A DNA stretch of 64,000 bases from Gorsachius magnificus (GCA_034008185.1 CM067081.1:6881821-6945820); one strand, 5' to 3'. Shown: positions 1 to 14,284, counted from the first letter of the stretch. Notes: a model not told the origin generated them from the letters alone. Numbers and translations are program-made.

Positions 1-3000
1 ACATTTGCCACCATTTTAAAAGAGAACAGAGGGATAGGAGGGTAAGCAGGTATCATCAGCAGCTCTCCAGAGGTCCATCGGCATCACCTAAATCCCCAGA
101 AACTTTTCTATGCCAAAATCTAGGACTTAAAATTAGGCTTTGAGCAAGATAAAATATTCCTTAGAACCAGAAGTAAGAAACTAGCTAACAGAAAGACCTC
201 AGTTTTCTTTCACCTTTAAAGCATAAGCAAGCTCTGCTCTGCCTTCCTCCGTGATCACAGCCCAAAGGACTTCCCTACTGTTATGGTCAGGGCTGCAGTG
301 AAGTCCTATAAAGCAGATATTCAAATATATTTTCTTCTGTTTCCTGTATAGAAAAAAAATACCCTGACTTCTCATACAAACATCCCTGCAGCAATTTATT
401 TTCCTGAGGAATACTTCTGGCCTGCACTCCTTTTCTGGCCTGGAGAACAGTCTTTGAGACAGGAGACTGTCCTGTCAAAACCCCCCATTTTTCTATATAG
501 CTTTCCCACCTTCTCAACATTACTTCTCTTCTGCTTAATAACAAATAAAAACTCCAGATCTGAATGGCACAGTGCCACCCCCCTGAGTCTCCAGACAAAG
601 CAAAATGAAAGATTTCTTTCACAGCAAAATTCTTTCTGGTACCTGGGTAACAGGAATCCTGATTCCCTCAAGAACAAGAGCATCTTTTTCAGGTGGTGCC
701 CATGAAAACATCAACCCCCCTTACATCCTACTCAAAAGAAGATGCTCACTGAAAGGACATCATTATTTACCTGCAATATTATGTTGAATGGGAAGAATGT
801 TGTCGTGTTGATCATCTGCTCCAAGAGCACTACCTCAGCACTGGAAAGAATTCAGATGTGGCCTGCAAATGTCTACAAATACCTGCCACTTGCTCATACC
901 ACATTTACAACAGTAAGAGGTACATTTATACAACAGACACACCTATGTTATGCTGCCCTTGCTCACTCATCAGGATTTAAAAATGCCCCAGGCAAAACAC
1001 CACTTGAATTGGCTTCAAAAGTCAAGGTCTGAAGGAGAATATTGGATTTTCTTGAGCTTCTGCTTTACACTGGTGACAATCTGTCTGCATGGCTTTTGCA
1101 CAGCATGCGCTCACTGCCTTGGCTCCAGGCCAGCAGGACCCAAGCAAGCTGCTGCCAAGCAAACCCAAGACCCCCACAGCAAGCAGGGAGCCTTCAAACA
1201 AGGGATGGCTGTGTCCAGCTGAAGTGAAGATGAAGTAAACACAGGGCTCCCAGAGGACAATGTCAACTCCTGACCTGAGTAGCAGTCATAGCAAGAAGTC
1301 AATCTGCACTGAATTTTGCAGCTATTTCTCTGCTTGCTGTTGGACCAACCTCCCATTCAATAACGTTATATTCATCGTAGTTCCTGTCATATCAAACCAA
1401 CTACCCAGAGGGTGAATCAGTGCTTGTTCACAACCTCCTGGCTTGGCAAGCATGTTGGATGCATACAGGCAGAGCAGAGTGCCGCTCCGCTCCCTCATTG
1501 GAAGATAACTATCCATAAGGAAGTGGAAACTGCCTTCACGCTAACAAAACCAGGCCATAATCCCCTCTCTGCTGTTGCAAGCTTAAAGAAAAATTTCATC
1601 GATCATAGTTATTTTCAGAATCAGGTGGTCCTAAGAAATGGCCTGCATTAAGCAGTCAAACCTGGGCCATTTGATGTCTAGTGCCACTCACCAGTGTTTT
1701 TGTCTTGTTTGTGTATTTTTTTCCCCTTGAAAAGATGTCTTCGATGATCTGCGGATCTGTTTTCCTTGGATGAAATGAATGCCTTTCATTTTAATTGTCA
1801 CTTTCAATTGCTTTCAGTCTGTGTGTTAACAAAGAAGATGAAAACTGATTATTATTTAAATAAGCTTTTACTTCAGAGAAATGTGTCTTGACTTAAAACA
1901 AGGCATTTGAAATTATGACTGTATTGAAGAATAAACTTCTATAATTAAATTAATTTAAATTAAACTAAATGTTTACTGCTTAAAATTTTAAAGGAAGGCA
2001 AATTGCTGAATTGGTTGAAGTTGCCAACTTGTTACCTGAAACCAGAATTTGCTCAAGTTATAAAACTATTTTGGACATTTGGACTCTCTTTTCTAAGCGA
2101 TAACATTAATTTTCCAAAATGCAAAATATTAATTTTCACTTAATCAAATATCAGTTTAGTACCTCTTTCTTTCAAAATATGGACAGAAAAAGTAGAACAG
2201 TTTCTCTTCTTCCTCTGGTTTAGAACAAAAGATATAATCAGAGCAGATAAGATCCAGTAGTTTCAAAATCTTAAAAGGCATGATGACAAGAAATAATTTA
2301 ATAATTTAATAAACAAATTTCATTTGTTTATTAAATGATGTTTTGAATACAAAACATTTTTCATTAACTTTTTTCCCTGATATATCTACTCACTGAATGT
2401 AGTTTTATTAAGTTAATCATTAAAATGCTTCTGTGCATTTAATTGAATTTTATTCCCCTTTAAATGTAATTTGACACAAATTGCACATAAAACATTAATC
2501 ATCCAGTAGAAAGGAAATGTATCATTCATCATCTTATATAGTGAAAATATGAGATTCAATGATCAGAATAAGTATATGTTAAGCTGTGTTACTACTTACA
2601 GACACATACAAAATCCCACATACATATCTATGTGGGTCTAGATGTACATCTCCACATCCACTTACATATGGTATATGTATACAAATATTGTCTTGGTTAG
2701 CAGAAAAATGCCAAATTTATTCTAAAGACTTATTAATTCCCAGATCAATTTATTTTAATGGCTATTCATCAGTAAGGACTAACCTGTCTTTGGTAAAATA
2801 ATTATAAATTCAAAACAAGATTATAATAGATTATTTAAATCCCCCTTTCCTTTAAATTATAATTAGAATTAGCAATTTTTTTTTAAAAAAAATTCACAAC
2901 AAAATTTTTAAAATTTAAATATGCTCTGTAAAGAAAAATCATATTTTGGTTCAAGTTAGCATATTCCAGATCCAGAGTGTGGGGTGTTCCTGAAGAGCCT

Positions 3001-3615
3001 GTTTTCTGAGTCCTCCTTTGCCACATGTATGATGTAATACTTTCTACCTGAAACATTATTTAGTATATATTTTCTGTTAAAAGATGGGTCTAAGGCAAAA
3101 TAGGAGAATTTAGAAACAAGTTATAACCTGACTTTTTCCAGGATGTAGTGTAATAAAATTATTCAAAATGAGAATAATCAGTTGTGCCTGTGTCCAAGCT
3201 CAGATCTGGAACAATTAGTCAGGGCTTTAGCATCTCTCTGACCCTCGTTTTCATATGTTGTTTCAGGAACTTTTCTGCTTAAACCCCCCAACCAGCATCT
3301 GACTAGACTTGATACCAGAGTTGTACAGGAAGGACCATCTGCAGGTCTTGGCTCAGGTGCAGAAGCACCTGGGATGGCCAAACTGACTTTGGATGTCTGC
3401 CTCCCCAGCTGCCATCCCCATCACATCTGGATTTTCAGCCTCTCAAGAATGAAGATTCTGACTACAAGAAAAAAAAGTCTTATGGACAAAAAGGAAGAGA
3501 TACACCATACTGTTCAGCCAAGGTTTGCTTTAGGTCTCGTACTACTCAGCACCGCAAAAGACCTGGGTGAAGGACGACAGAGTGTTTAATACATATATGA
3601 CACAACTCTAGAAGA
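1..3615. other. Non-coding AT-rich DNA, no gene recognised
   Basis: I see no exon with convincing splice sites and no recognisable protein homology on either strand. All open stretches are short and look like chance frames. The part from about 1,900 to 2,950 is strongly AT-rich with many short A and T runs, including an A/T run near 2,875-2,892. It may be intergenic or the intron of a gene lying mostly outside the window. Confidence 0.5.
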
Positions 3616-3619
3616 AACT

Positions 3620-4065
3620 TCCAGTCCACTGGAGGACAGGATGAATATTGAAAATCATCTTGAAAAACTGGAGAAATGTGCTGGGGAGGGAAGTCTGCTG
3701 TTCAGCAGGGTGAGGCACATCACCTGGGCAGGAGGCATCAACAGCGCTCACGTAAAAGGGGAGCAACCACTCACACTGCAGTTCTGCAGAAACAGGCTAT
3801 ACCTTGTAGTGGATCATGATCTGAAAATACACCAGTGATGGCACGAGCAAGGCAAACAGTAGTAGGAGACATAACCAGGAATAGACTCTCTGAGAACATA
3901 TCCCACAGTGATAGCTTTGGCTGATCTGTTCTTTCCAGGTTTTCACCCCGCACTTCAGGAAAGAAGGACTTTTGAAGAAAGTGCAGAGGGTAGCAATAGA
4001 AAGAACCCAAGTTCAGGAAAAGAGAAAAAGAGTTGGGGGATATTTAGCCTGAAGGCAAAGTAGGG
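3620..4065 (+). mobile_element. Ancient CR1-like LINE fragment
   Basis: The order of degenerate CR1 landmarks fits the C-terminal reverse-transcriptase region and what follows it. There is a 'ccgcacttcaggaaagaagga' block near 3,946-3,966, then a 'gtgcagagggtagcaa' block that resembles the CR1 'gtccagaggagggcaac' stretch. A 'tatttagcctgaaggcaaa' block near 4,040 resembles the CR1 sequence coding for LFSLEKR. Divergence is high and no frame is open, so this is an old copy. The ends are approximate. Confidence 0.45.
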
Positions 4066-4069
4066 TGGT

Positions 4070-7000
4070 AACCAGTTCACCCATCCATTTCTAAACCCAT
4101 TCTGGACTCATCGTCCTAGGAGTTACATATATGCTGTCCCATCATTGACACCATGCATTCTGTGACATTTTGTAATTCTAAGCAAGCTACTAAGAAACTA
4201 AGGTAAGATTTACCTGATCAAATGCAGACATTACAGTGCAAGCACATTTCAGACTCCTTTGATAATCAAAGGAGGAAAATTCACTCCAGCTGTAGCAGAG
4301 GTCCATGCTTGTTCCTGAGAAGCATGACCTACAAATTCCCTAAGGGGAACCCGGGGTGATTAGCTTGGGCATAGGTCGTTAAGTGGTAGATATCTAGGAA
4401 GCAGAAATAAATCCCACCCTAAGTTATTCAAGAGAATGGTACAGGAAGAGAGCCTCTTTAAAACTACTGTTTTTGCAGAATTAGAGATTATGTCTGTCAA
4501 AGGAACTATATTTTTCTGCTATTAGCTGAAAAGTGTATGGTTCAGGTGTGGTACGACATAAAACACTTTCCATTTTCAATACAGCTAATACCAGTGTCAA
4601 TTAGCCTAAATACAATTAATAAACAGAAGAAAACCATGACTTAATTTGGATTAAAGAAAACAATAGGATGGAATAGGTGGTTCATTTTCTCATTAGGAAG
4701 TACCAGCGAAATAGTATGAGATGTGCTAAAATGAATGTTAGCTTAAGTACCTTCCAAGTTAATAAGCTCCAGTGTTTGAGAGCAGAAAAGCCTGGTCTAG
4801 TGGGAGTTAAATGGCAGCACTTCTTATCTGGGAGACATATTGCTAACTGGAATAAATAAGAAGGAACATACAAGAAAAGTCAAAAAGGATCTGAAGACAT
4901 TACAGAAATTTTGGGCTTGTTGCTAAAGAAAACAAAGCGTACTGTCCTTTAAACATATGAAATATAGCAGAGAGTTTAATCTTTTGGACCAAAATTAACT
5001 CCCAGAAACCAGTTCATCTGGAATACACAAATTAGTATCCCTTTCAGTCTGTCCTCTCTGAGAGTGACCAATGCAGCCAGATGCTTACTGAAACCAAAAA
5101 CCTAACATTTACTTACCAAAGCATTTCAGAATTGAGAGTCACTTTTCATTTCTTAACTACTGAAGTGATTACATCCTGAAGAAAAGAGCACTATTTATTA
5201 ATCTCATGTGATGAATAAGAATACCCTACAGCATGTGCGTCCCTGTCCTCACTGAGGGTTAGAAAGAAAAGTGGATCAAATCCAATGACTGTAACAAGGG
5301 GCAAGGGAGGATCTGTTTTGAATGTATAGTGCTATTAAGAACCTCAGATGAGCAGTAGAGGGTCATGCCCATGACCTTTCACTGAAAGTAGTGCAGATGC
5401 TTAGAAAAAGACTTTAAAAAACAGGCAAAATCTGTAGTGATCCTTCCCTACCTTATCTTCTGCACTTCTGGTTTCCTTACACCTTCAGTGAGATTGGGAA
5501 TTCTTACAGGAGTGTTCCCATTTGCAACGTGCTGTTTAGCAGCCATCAAAGGGTCCATTTTCCATTAATTTCTTTTATCTCTTTTTTAAATTCTTTACTT
5601 TTTTGGCATCTAAAATAACTTGGGCCAATGACCTCCGCATTTTAGTTATGCACTTTGTGGAAAAGCATGCCTGGTATTTTTTTTAAATCCACTATTTGGA
5701 AATTTTATTGGGTGCCCCTTTAATTCTTGTGCTGCAGAAGGTAGAGACTCACCATTCTTTAGTCTTGTTCTCCTTTTCCTTCACTGCAATATCCTCACTC
5801 CTTGAATACGCTTTTGCTCTTCAGCAATGGAAGAAACTATATCCATTCAATAGTTTTGCCGTGCTTCCTATTCTTCTAGATAGCTTTTTTGACCCACTGC
5901 ATCAGTGAAAAGAATGACCAGAACTGCAAGCATCACGGGTTTGTCTGGGGGCCTTTCTTCTTGTTTTCTTGTTTTCTTTGACCTCATGTTCCTTATATTC
6001 TATTTACCTTTGTATAACACATTTGAACAGACATACATTTTTTCAAACTTCCTCTCTTCTCTATTCATCTGCTTCAAGATTTCTAACTGCACTGAAAATT
6101 AAATTCAACTAATGAAAGAGACCTCAGCTAGGGATTCTGTTGTTCACTCTAAGGCTTTCGACATTTTTTCTTTGCGGTCCAAATGAAAATGCAGATGCCC
6201 GAACAGCAAGTCTAAGCCTATTCACAAAGGACTTCAACGCATAGACCTTTTAGATTTAGTGTGTTGGCACCAAGGTGATCCTAGATGAAAATTGCTGATG
6301 CAGAGGGTTAGTAGTTGTTGACCTGTGTAATGGATTTACACAATAGGACTCTAAAGGTATAAATGAAGAATATGGACCAAAATCCATTTGCTTCATCATC
6401 CTGCATGCATCGGGATGCCTCCCCTACCTGCAATACTGTACACCCTATCATAACATCTGAGAATTTGATCACATGTATCCATCTGTAATGCTGCCTCTTT
6501 AGCAAGGTCTGGTTGACTGGTGGGCCAGACGAAGAATCAGACACGTTAGCTGGTTCTATGCATTCTTCACTAAGTGATGGAAAGGTGTCCCATTCAGACA
6601 GGCTTTTTTACTGGCAGTGTTTATCCTGCTTACTTAGAGGAACAATGACAGCAATGCTTATAACAGACCTAGAGACAGTGACAGAATGATGAGATGCCCC
6701 TGGGCATCTCAAAGCCATACCAGTATCACCACTGTCTTTCTTTTAAATCAAATGCGGCTTTAACTATAGCTTTCTTCTTTGTATTTGTCCAGAGACACAG
6801 AAGTGGCAGAATCCAGGTATTTTGCTCAGAAGGGAACAGAATGTTTTGACACAACATAAAAATTCTCCATTTCCTCTACCTTGTCCATAGTGGTTAAAAA
6901 TATTAACATCACACACTATTTTATTTTTTTTTTTTTAAATGTGGTGCAAGAGCACCCCAGTGCAGAACTGTCTGCCTCTGGAAACATCTTCTGAGCATCC

Positions 7001-10000
7001 CCATTCACTGAATACAACACAGCTTTACCAGACCACCTCCCACAAGCAGCCGTTCAGCTCATACTGCTGAACAACACCACGACAACTCTCCTAACAGACA
7101 GCCTTGCAAGTGTACCCGGTGCTACACAATGGGTGAGCTGTGCAGCACAAATTACACTGAGTTATGTCTTTTCTGCAGATGACTATAAAATTATATAGGG
7201 CTCTCTACAGAAGGGACTTAACTTGCCTTCTGCAATGAACACAAATGTGTGGCATGAATCATGAGGACAAAGATGAAACCGATTCTTTAATAGCTAATTG
7301 CTTCACAGGGGAGAGATCACCTTTGTGGGGAAAAAAGGGCCTGTAAATTTAATACAAAGCTGATGCCTCTTAAAGCCTTCATATAGAACTGAGGAGGGGA
7401 TTGCTTCCTTCATACAGTATTCTGTGTCCTTTCTTCCTAATTTCTTGCATGTAAGCTAGCCAGTTGGTTTCCAAGCCCAGGATGTATCCCAACTGCGGCT
7501 GAGTTTCTTGCAGGACGCAGGTTCATTCTGTGATGCAACATAAAGTCAAAGATCTCCAAAATGTCATTTTTCTTCAGTACCTGTTCTTTTCCTGATGTTC
7601 TTTTAGACATTTTAGGGAAAACCTGGCCACTGCTCTCTCAAGCTTGAGTGTTATTCATGGTTACTACTGGTGTGTCTGGCCATGTGAGGGAAGGGACAGC
7701 AGCAGAACATGACCCCCAGGGACTGTGACTATCATTTGAGACTTCTGTTGCCCCTCACCACTCTGCAATCCTGTGTGCAGAAGGTGGCATTAGTCACAGA
7801 CCAGGAGAGGGGTCACAGCACTGGAGAATGGTCAACCATCATGCTACTTGTACAGTCTATCTAGACCAAGGCCTCCCTCTGAAGGTGGCAGGTTCCTGTC
7901 TTATGACAAAATACAGAGGTTTTCCACAACTACCTTACTGTTAAAAGCCTTACTGTTAAAAGCCACAGAATTTTCCCAGAAGGTCAGCACGGGACGGTGT
8001 GTTGGAACCACCTCCTTACATGTCCTCTACCACCATTGTAAGACAACAGGGGTTTAGCTTGGGCTTTGCTTTTTCTGTCCAATAAAGGAACGGGTGAGGA
8101 CTGAGCTGTCCTCCCTTTCAACCCTTTCTTTTGCACATGCACAAGCGCAAATGCAAACGCCCAAACATCCCACCCACCCAAGCTGGTGGTGGGAGGCAGA
8201 AGAGCCTTGGTTCTGGCTTATCTTCATCAGCCACTGCTGAGACATGCAGAAGAGCTGACACTTTAGGAAGAGCTACAGTAGCTTTCTTCTTCTGGAAGCA
8301 AAAAGGACCCAGACACTGACTCACACTTCTTTTCCCATATCCCTCTTGGCCTCAGGCTATTATAAGCCATGCCATTAAAGAGTAATGCTTTTATCATTAT
8401 TCTTCTAGCTCTGGATGTCTGGTTGAGTACAATATGAAGATTCCCATGTCCTCACAAAAATCAGCTGCTTCCTTACAAAAATCAATTTCCTTTAATGACC
8501 CAAAGGCCTGACCTGAATTGAATTGGTAGATCTATCTGAGAAATAAACAACCTCAGATGTCAAGAAGTAGAGCAACTCCAAAATTCAGTACTCAACTTTG
8601 AAATGACGTACCATCTGCTGTTGCCAAAGACTGTTATATTTAATATCTCTGAGTCAAGAGATATGGACTATGAGACCATGGGAAGAAGCAAAAAATTTAT
8701 ACATTGGTGAAAGTGTTTCAGCAACACCAATACTCTTCAATACCTTTTGGAGGAGACTACCACTGAACACAAACTTTCCCTTCATTCTTCCCCTCAATAA
8801 CAGCAATTGCTGCAGTTACAACTTTTCAAATGGCACAAGGTTGAGTATGTTGGCACGAATTTGGTTAATCATGGAAAATTTCTATGTAATCAAGACACAT
8901 GAGGGACCTGGCACTGTTTCAGACGGTAGAGTGCTTTACTGAGAGCGGACTTTTATGGGAGTCATCTGCTGACAATTAAACTTCACAACTCCCTTTAACT
9001 GTAAGTGAAGAGGGACTATTCCCATTTTGGATGGGGAGGAACTGGAGAAGGATTTTAGTATATTCTGCAGAATCAGGAATCAACATTTCTTGCTTCTAGT
9101 ACCACTATTCCTTTCACTGAAGAATGCTCCTCAAAGATTTTTACCACTTGCCACCACCACCACCTCTTTGCTCAGTTTCCCAGTTGATTATTTTCTTTGA
9201 AGATTCCTGATGATTCAAAGTCTTCCTTTTTATTTTCACATAGCCATTCCAGGAAGAAGGACATAAGCCTGTTCGCCGTATGAACCTGCCATGTCTAGAA
9301 GCTTCTCTTTTGTATATTGTGAATGTATATTTTGTTCATTTTCTTAAGGTGAAGAATGTTTCTGCTTAGTCTTGGACTCAACATGAAAAATTATTTGATC
9401 TGCAACTCTCTTTCCATTCATCTGTATGAAAAGGATGCACTTCCTTAAAAGTAGAAGTGGTCTTTGCATATCCACCAGTTCAGGATGCTCAAAATCAATG
9501 CATCATCTATTTAATCATATTTAAAGCTCTTTTCTCTCTGTCCTGCCATAGCCCTTTTCTGCTACTCTAATTGCTCCTTTATTATGTAGTGGTGATAAGT
9601 CTTGTCAACATTATTGACGTCACTAGAGCTATTGCATGAGTACTTCCATTTTGGTATGAATAAAGGGTGGTGAAGCTGGACATAAGGGAATTGCACCAGA
9701 ACTTGATAATGGTCTCAAGAAATATTCCAGTGAAGCCATAGTCCTGCTTAATCTGTGCTCTGAAAAAAGGGAAGAAAAGATTACTTTAGTTCGTCGGTAT
9801 GTGTGCCCACCATTATACTTTAGCAGTATTTTAATTAAAATGTGTAAACCCACAGAAATCTGCATTATCCTTACTACATCTGGATACAGTGTCTGTGTAC
9901 AAAGGTGACCTCTTCCCAAAATTATTTCTCCATTCTCTGTCTACAGTGATATTCTTCATAAATTTGTTCTATTTCACTGCCTGGGACCACCAGAGAAGAC

Positions 10001-10660
10001 CTCAAGAAAAACACTGAATGACTGGAGAATAATCAGATCTACACTCTGTAAAAGAAATGAACATTTAACCATTTCTATTTCCTCAAGGTCAAATTCTTTG
10101 TAGACAGCAAGTGTTGCAATACACAGCTATAGAGCTTGATACTCCTGAAAAGAATTATCTTACACAGGAAGCATTTAAAGCAGCATTCACAAAGGCGAAG
10201 CTTCATTTTTAGGAAGGTCAGTTTGCTCAGGGCAAAGTCACAAGACACTCTTTTCCCGCTTTTGTAGGATAATATATCACCACATCGGTCATGCATAGAA
10301 AACATATATTTAGGGTTTATGAGCTGAGGGGAGACAATCTAGCCAAATCCCCATCGGCAAATCAAAACAAACTAGATAATAGCTCCAATATCTGCACAAA
10401 GCCTACAAACCTGACTGCTTTTCAGAGCTCCATAAAACAATAGAACAAGATCCTGTGACCAAAGAATGAAGAAAAACAGGGTATGCATGTTTTCCTCTGC
10501 CAGCGAAGATCAAGAAAAGTATCTGCTAATGTAGCATTTCAGTAAGTAATTTCTATGTGCAGAGGTAGGGGACCAACCAGAGGGATTTAACGAGAAAGGA
10601 GTACCTGTCTTCTTTTGTGTATCAGCCAGAGCTGTGGATCTTGGGGTAGGACCTGAGATG
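4070..10660. other. Non-coding DNA, no gene recognised
   Basis: Single-copy-looking sequence without a recognisable exon or RNA gene. Open frames are all under about 100 codons and match no family I know. The only local structure I can defend is an exact 15-bp tandem duplication at 7,933-7,962 and a T run near 6,925-6,936. Confidence 0.45.
7933..7962. repeat. Exact 15-bp tandem duplication
   Basis: The unit ccttactgttaaaag occurs twice head-to-tail with no mismatch (7,933-7,947 and 7,948-7,962). This is a short local duplication in non-coding DNA. Confidence 0.9.
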
Positions 10661-10665
10661 AGGAC

Positions 10666-11082
10666 TGTCCTGGTTTCGGCTGGGATAGAGTTAATTTTCT
10701 TCACAGAAGCTGGCATAGTGCTGTGCTTTCGATTTAGTACTAGAAGAATGTTGATAACACACTGATGTTTTTAGTTGTTGCCAAGCAGTGCTCAGACTAC
10801 TCAAGGACTTTTTGAGCTTCTCCTGCTCGGCCAGGTGCATAACAAGCTGGGAGTACAGCACAGCTAGGACAGCTGACCCAAACTGACCAAAGAGCTGTTC
10901 CATACCATAGAACGTCATGCTTGGGGGGGGTTAGTCAGTCGGTCGGTCGCGGGCAGAGTGGTCGCAGCTCGGGCTGTGTGATCGCAGCTCGGGGGGAGTG
11001 ATCGCTGCTGGGCATTGGTCAGCGGGTGGAGAGCAATTGCATTGTGCATCACTTGTTTTATATATTCTGTATATTCCCTTAC

Positions 11083-11114
<32 letters not shown>

Positions 11115-11260
11115 TCTCTTATTAAACTCTCTCTATCTCAACGCACGGGTCTTACTTTTTTTTCTTTTCTCTGATTCTCTCCCCCATCACCCTGAGGGAG
11201 GGAGGGGAGTGAGCGAATGGCTGCGTGGTGCTTAGTTGCCAGCCGGGTTAAACCACGACA
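10666..11260 (+). mobile_element. Solo LTR of an avian endogenous retrovirus
   Basis: The element starts TGTCCTGGTTTCGG and ends AAACCACGACA, the TG...CA termini of a retroviral LTR. It is about 595 bp long and belongs to a family I recognise as common in bird genomes, probably ERVL-related. An ATTAAA polyadenylation signal lies near 11,121, after an (ATT)n tract. The 4 bases before it (GGAC, 10,662-10,665) are repeated directly after it (11,261-11,264), which is a possible target-site duplication. No gag or pol sequence is adjacent, so it is a solo LTR. A stretch of roughly 23-bp imperfect tandem units (GTCGCAGCTCGGG-like) lies at about 10,950-11,020. Confidence 0.8.
11084..11113. repeat. 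(ATT)n microsatellite inside the LTR
   Basis: About ten ATT units without interruption. The tract precedes the LTR polyadenylation signal and is likely to vary in length between individuals. Confidence 0.9.
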
Positions 11261-11277
11261 GGACACAGGTCCACAAT

Positions 11278-11514
11278 GAATGGTTTTTCCCTTTGGCCAG
11301 TTGGGGTCAGCTGTCCCAGCTGTGCCCCCTCCCAGCTTCTGGTGCCCCTGGCAGAGCAGGGGAAGATGAAAAGCCCTTGACTGATGTAAGGCCTGCTTAG
11401 CAACAACTAAACCATCAGTGAGTTATCAACATTCTTCTCATACTAAATCCAAAACACAGCACTGTGCCAGCTACTAGAAAGAAAACTAACTCTATCCCAG
11501 TTGAAACCAGGACA
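11278..11514 (-). mobile_element. Partial LTR of the same family, inverted
   Basis: The minus strand from 11,514 leftwards begins TGTCCTGGTTTCAACTGGG and follows the first ~240 bp of the LTR at 10,666 closely. It includes the block that reads 'tactaaatccaaaacacagc' on the plus strand. Only the 5' part of the LTR is present; the 3' part is missing. It sits 17 bp from the 3' end of the plus-strand LTR, so the two copies face each other. Confidence 0.75.
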
Positions 11515-14284
11515 GCAGACACTGTCACTTTTTGTGACAGACTTTGGGGGCTGATAGAGTCCAAGACACAGACATGGGGCTGTGATTTTCTAAAGTGTAT
11601 TTGTCTGGTCAGTACCCCTGTGCAGGCCAATAGTTTTCCAACATGATCTTCCAAGCAGAAGCTGGAATATTTGCTCTTCAAGCCAAGAACGTCAAAACCT
11701 GTGATAATGTTCAGTTATAGAGCTTTATTTCCATTATGTCTAATGTAGATATAATAGATTTGTCTTCTGGATATTTATACATGCAATGGCACAGTTATTC
11801 AATAGCTCCTCTCTGCTTGGCTCAGAGAATAAGCTTCATGCCATACATGCCTTGGACATTAAAGAGCATCTTTATTTGAAGAAATATTTTTAAGAAGATG
11901 GGGATTCCTTCTACATGTGTTTTTCAGAACCAGGTACTCCCAGTGCCCTTCTAGCACCAGCTCAGAGCACGCTACAGCCTGCACAAAAGATATTCTCCAG
12001 AAGATAACACTTTTGTCCAGATATTTCAGAGATACAGTTTACAGGTTGTCAGAAATGTCTCAACTGAGGGGTTTTGTCAGGAAAAGCTGAAGCATCAAAA
12101 TCAAAATTTTTCGTAACCACCTACCTGTTTTCATGAAGCATTTGGTCAGGAGAGGTTCCTCAGCTGCATGACTGAGTTTCTAGATGAAGACAAGGCAAAA
12201 TAACAGGTGTTCTGCCTGATATGGTTTTTTTTAATATGATCAAGACCTAGGATTTGACCTTGGCTCACTTAAATGCCAAACATGTTTAACAGATATTGGA
12301 ATGCAGCACCAAACAGCATGTTTACTTATTCACATACAGTCAAGCGGCTCCTGCTGAAGATACTGTTGAGCAGGAGTTTAGAAACCCACAAATTAAAACA
12401 ATAATGTTTTCTTGCCTGTTGCTCAAAAGGCAGCCTCAAACATTCAGAGAAGGAATCATTACCACCTTTGCCTGCAGTCAGAGAGTCAAGGTAACAAGAG
12501 TGCCCAGATCTCATTTTTCACCCTTGAGCACATTACAGAGTTCTTTGCCCCAAAAGCGGTTCCCTGTTTGCATCCACAATACAATGTGGACTGGAACCTC
12601 TCAGCAGCTGCAGGTTAAATTAAACACCCGTGCACACTGCTTCACCTGAAATCTTTTTTTCAAGCAACCGAGCAGATGTTCCTGGTAGAGGAACTCAGGA
12701 GACCCCAGTGCCTAGAGCATACTTGCAACACAGTACAGGTGGCCCCAGGTCTGCTCCTGTCCCATCCACTCTTGGTAAGATAACATCAGGCAGAAATGAC
12801 ATCCTTCCTTTCAGAGATGCCAGAAACTTCCCTTAGGCTGGCGATAAGAAAATATTGACAGCCACTCAGAAATCGGCTTGAGGCAAGCTGCCAGGACAGA
12901 AACCAATGCTGTAGCTTAAAAGCTGTTCAGGAGTCAGGGAGCACAACAGCTATTGCAGGCAAAGAGAAGAGCACAAGAAGAACACAGATGCTGTATATGG
13001 CCTGGAGGGTTGGCTGCGGTAATTCGACAAAAGCCTGCAAGGGAGTCACCTGGCCCAACCAGTGTCTTCCACAGCTGTGGACTTTACCACTGCTCTTGCT
13101 CACAGACTGATTTTTCAGTTGCAACCTGTGTTTTCCAAGTGGCATTCACACATTAGAGAACATTCCTGCTTTGGAGAGGACAAACACAAGGGCAGTGCTA
13201 TAATTGCACTTTCCTGAACAGAAAAAGCTGTTTTTCCTAGAGTCGGCAATATTTCTAAATGTGGTATTCACCACTTCCCCTACACATAGACAGTGTTTAA
13301 AAGAGGCAGGTGGAAAATGAATAGCCAGAAGATCCTTCCAACTAAGCTGGCCATGCTTTCTGAAGTGTCCTCTGCTATTTCTTAGCCATGTTCAACTGCA
13401 GAACAGGGCAGAATGTTCTGTACAGATAAAGTGTCAAAAATTGCTCAGAACCAATCTTCATATTCAAAGACAGGTTTTCCTTTAATTTAGCCATTCCGAG
13501 TGGCCTCCAGTCACTTGAAGACATTGAAAAGCACCACAAATGTAAAGAATTGCAGCATTTGCTTTAACCATAGAAGCAATTAACTCTCCAGCAGTGTGGA
13601 AAACAGCTTTTGAGCTGTATTTATTGATGCATAGATTTCACTGTAGTGTGATATTTGAAGACAAATTGCTGTGCCCATAATTAAGACCACTGAGGAATTG
13701 GCAAGTAAAATATAATGATGAAAGACCGGCTCAAAGGGCAAGTGAGTTAGATTGGTCAGGATGATACCATCTATATGACCTCAGTGCCCTATTCCTGCTC
13801 ATTGATTTCCCAATTAAATATAACTTTTTATTCAATCAGTTAGAATATACTGCAGGTTATTGATGCACTGCTAGTAGGAAAATGCAATGAAGTAAGGATA
13901 AAACAGTGGGTGAGCACTGCCTCATTTTAACATTTTATTAACCTTAATGGGGTCATGATGAAGATGATGTTATTCAGTTGGATCTTTTTGTCTTTTTTTC
14001 AGCTCTATTTTTTTTTTTCTTTTAGTTTAAAGTGAACTGACCAACCTAAGACAGGAAACGCCCAGTCCTGGGAGCCCTTTTGCCCTCCTTTACCTGAATG
14101 ATGCTAAAATTCCATTGTCAGTACTGCACCTTCACCTAATCTCAGCTAGATGAGTGACAAACGAGGAAACACACAGAGACAATGAGAGATGTAGAATAAT
14201 TTCTGTACAAGGAAAAATTGAATAGTCTAGGGCTTCAGCTTGTAAAAAAAGACAGAAGAATGAGACAATGATAATGGCCTATGA
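11515..14284. other. Non-coding DNA, no gene recognised
   Basis: No exon, RNA gene or recognisable repeat found. Open frames of up to about 117 codons (12,296-12,649) have no features of a known family and no flanking splice signals that make sense together. Confidence 0.45.
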
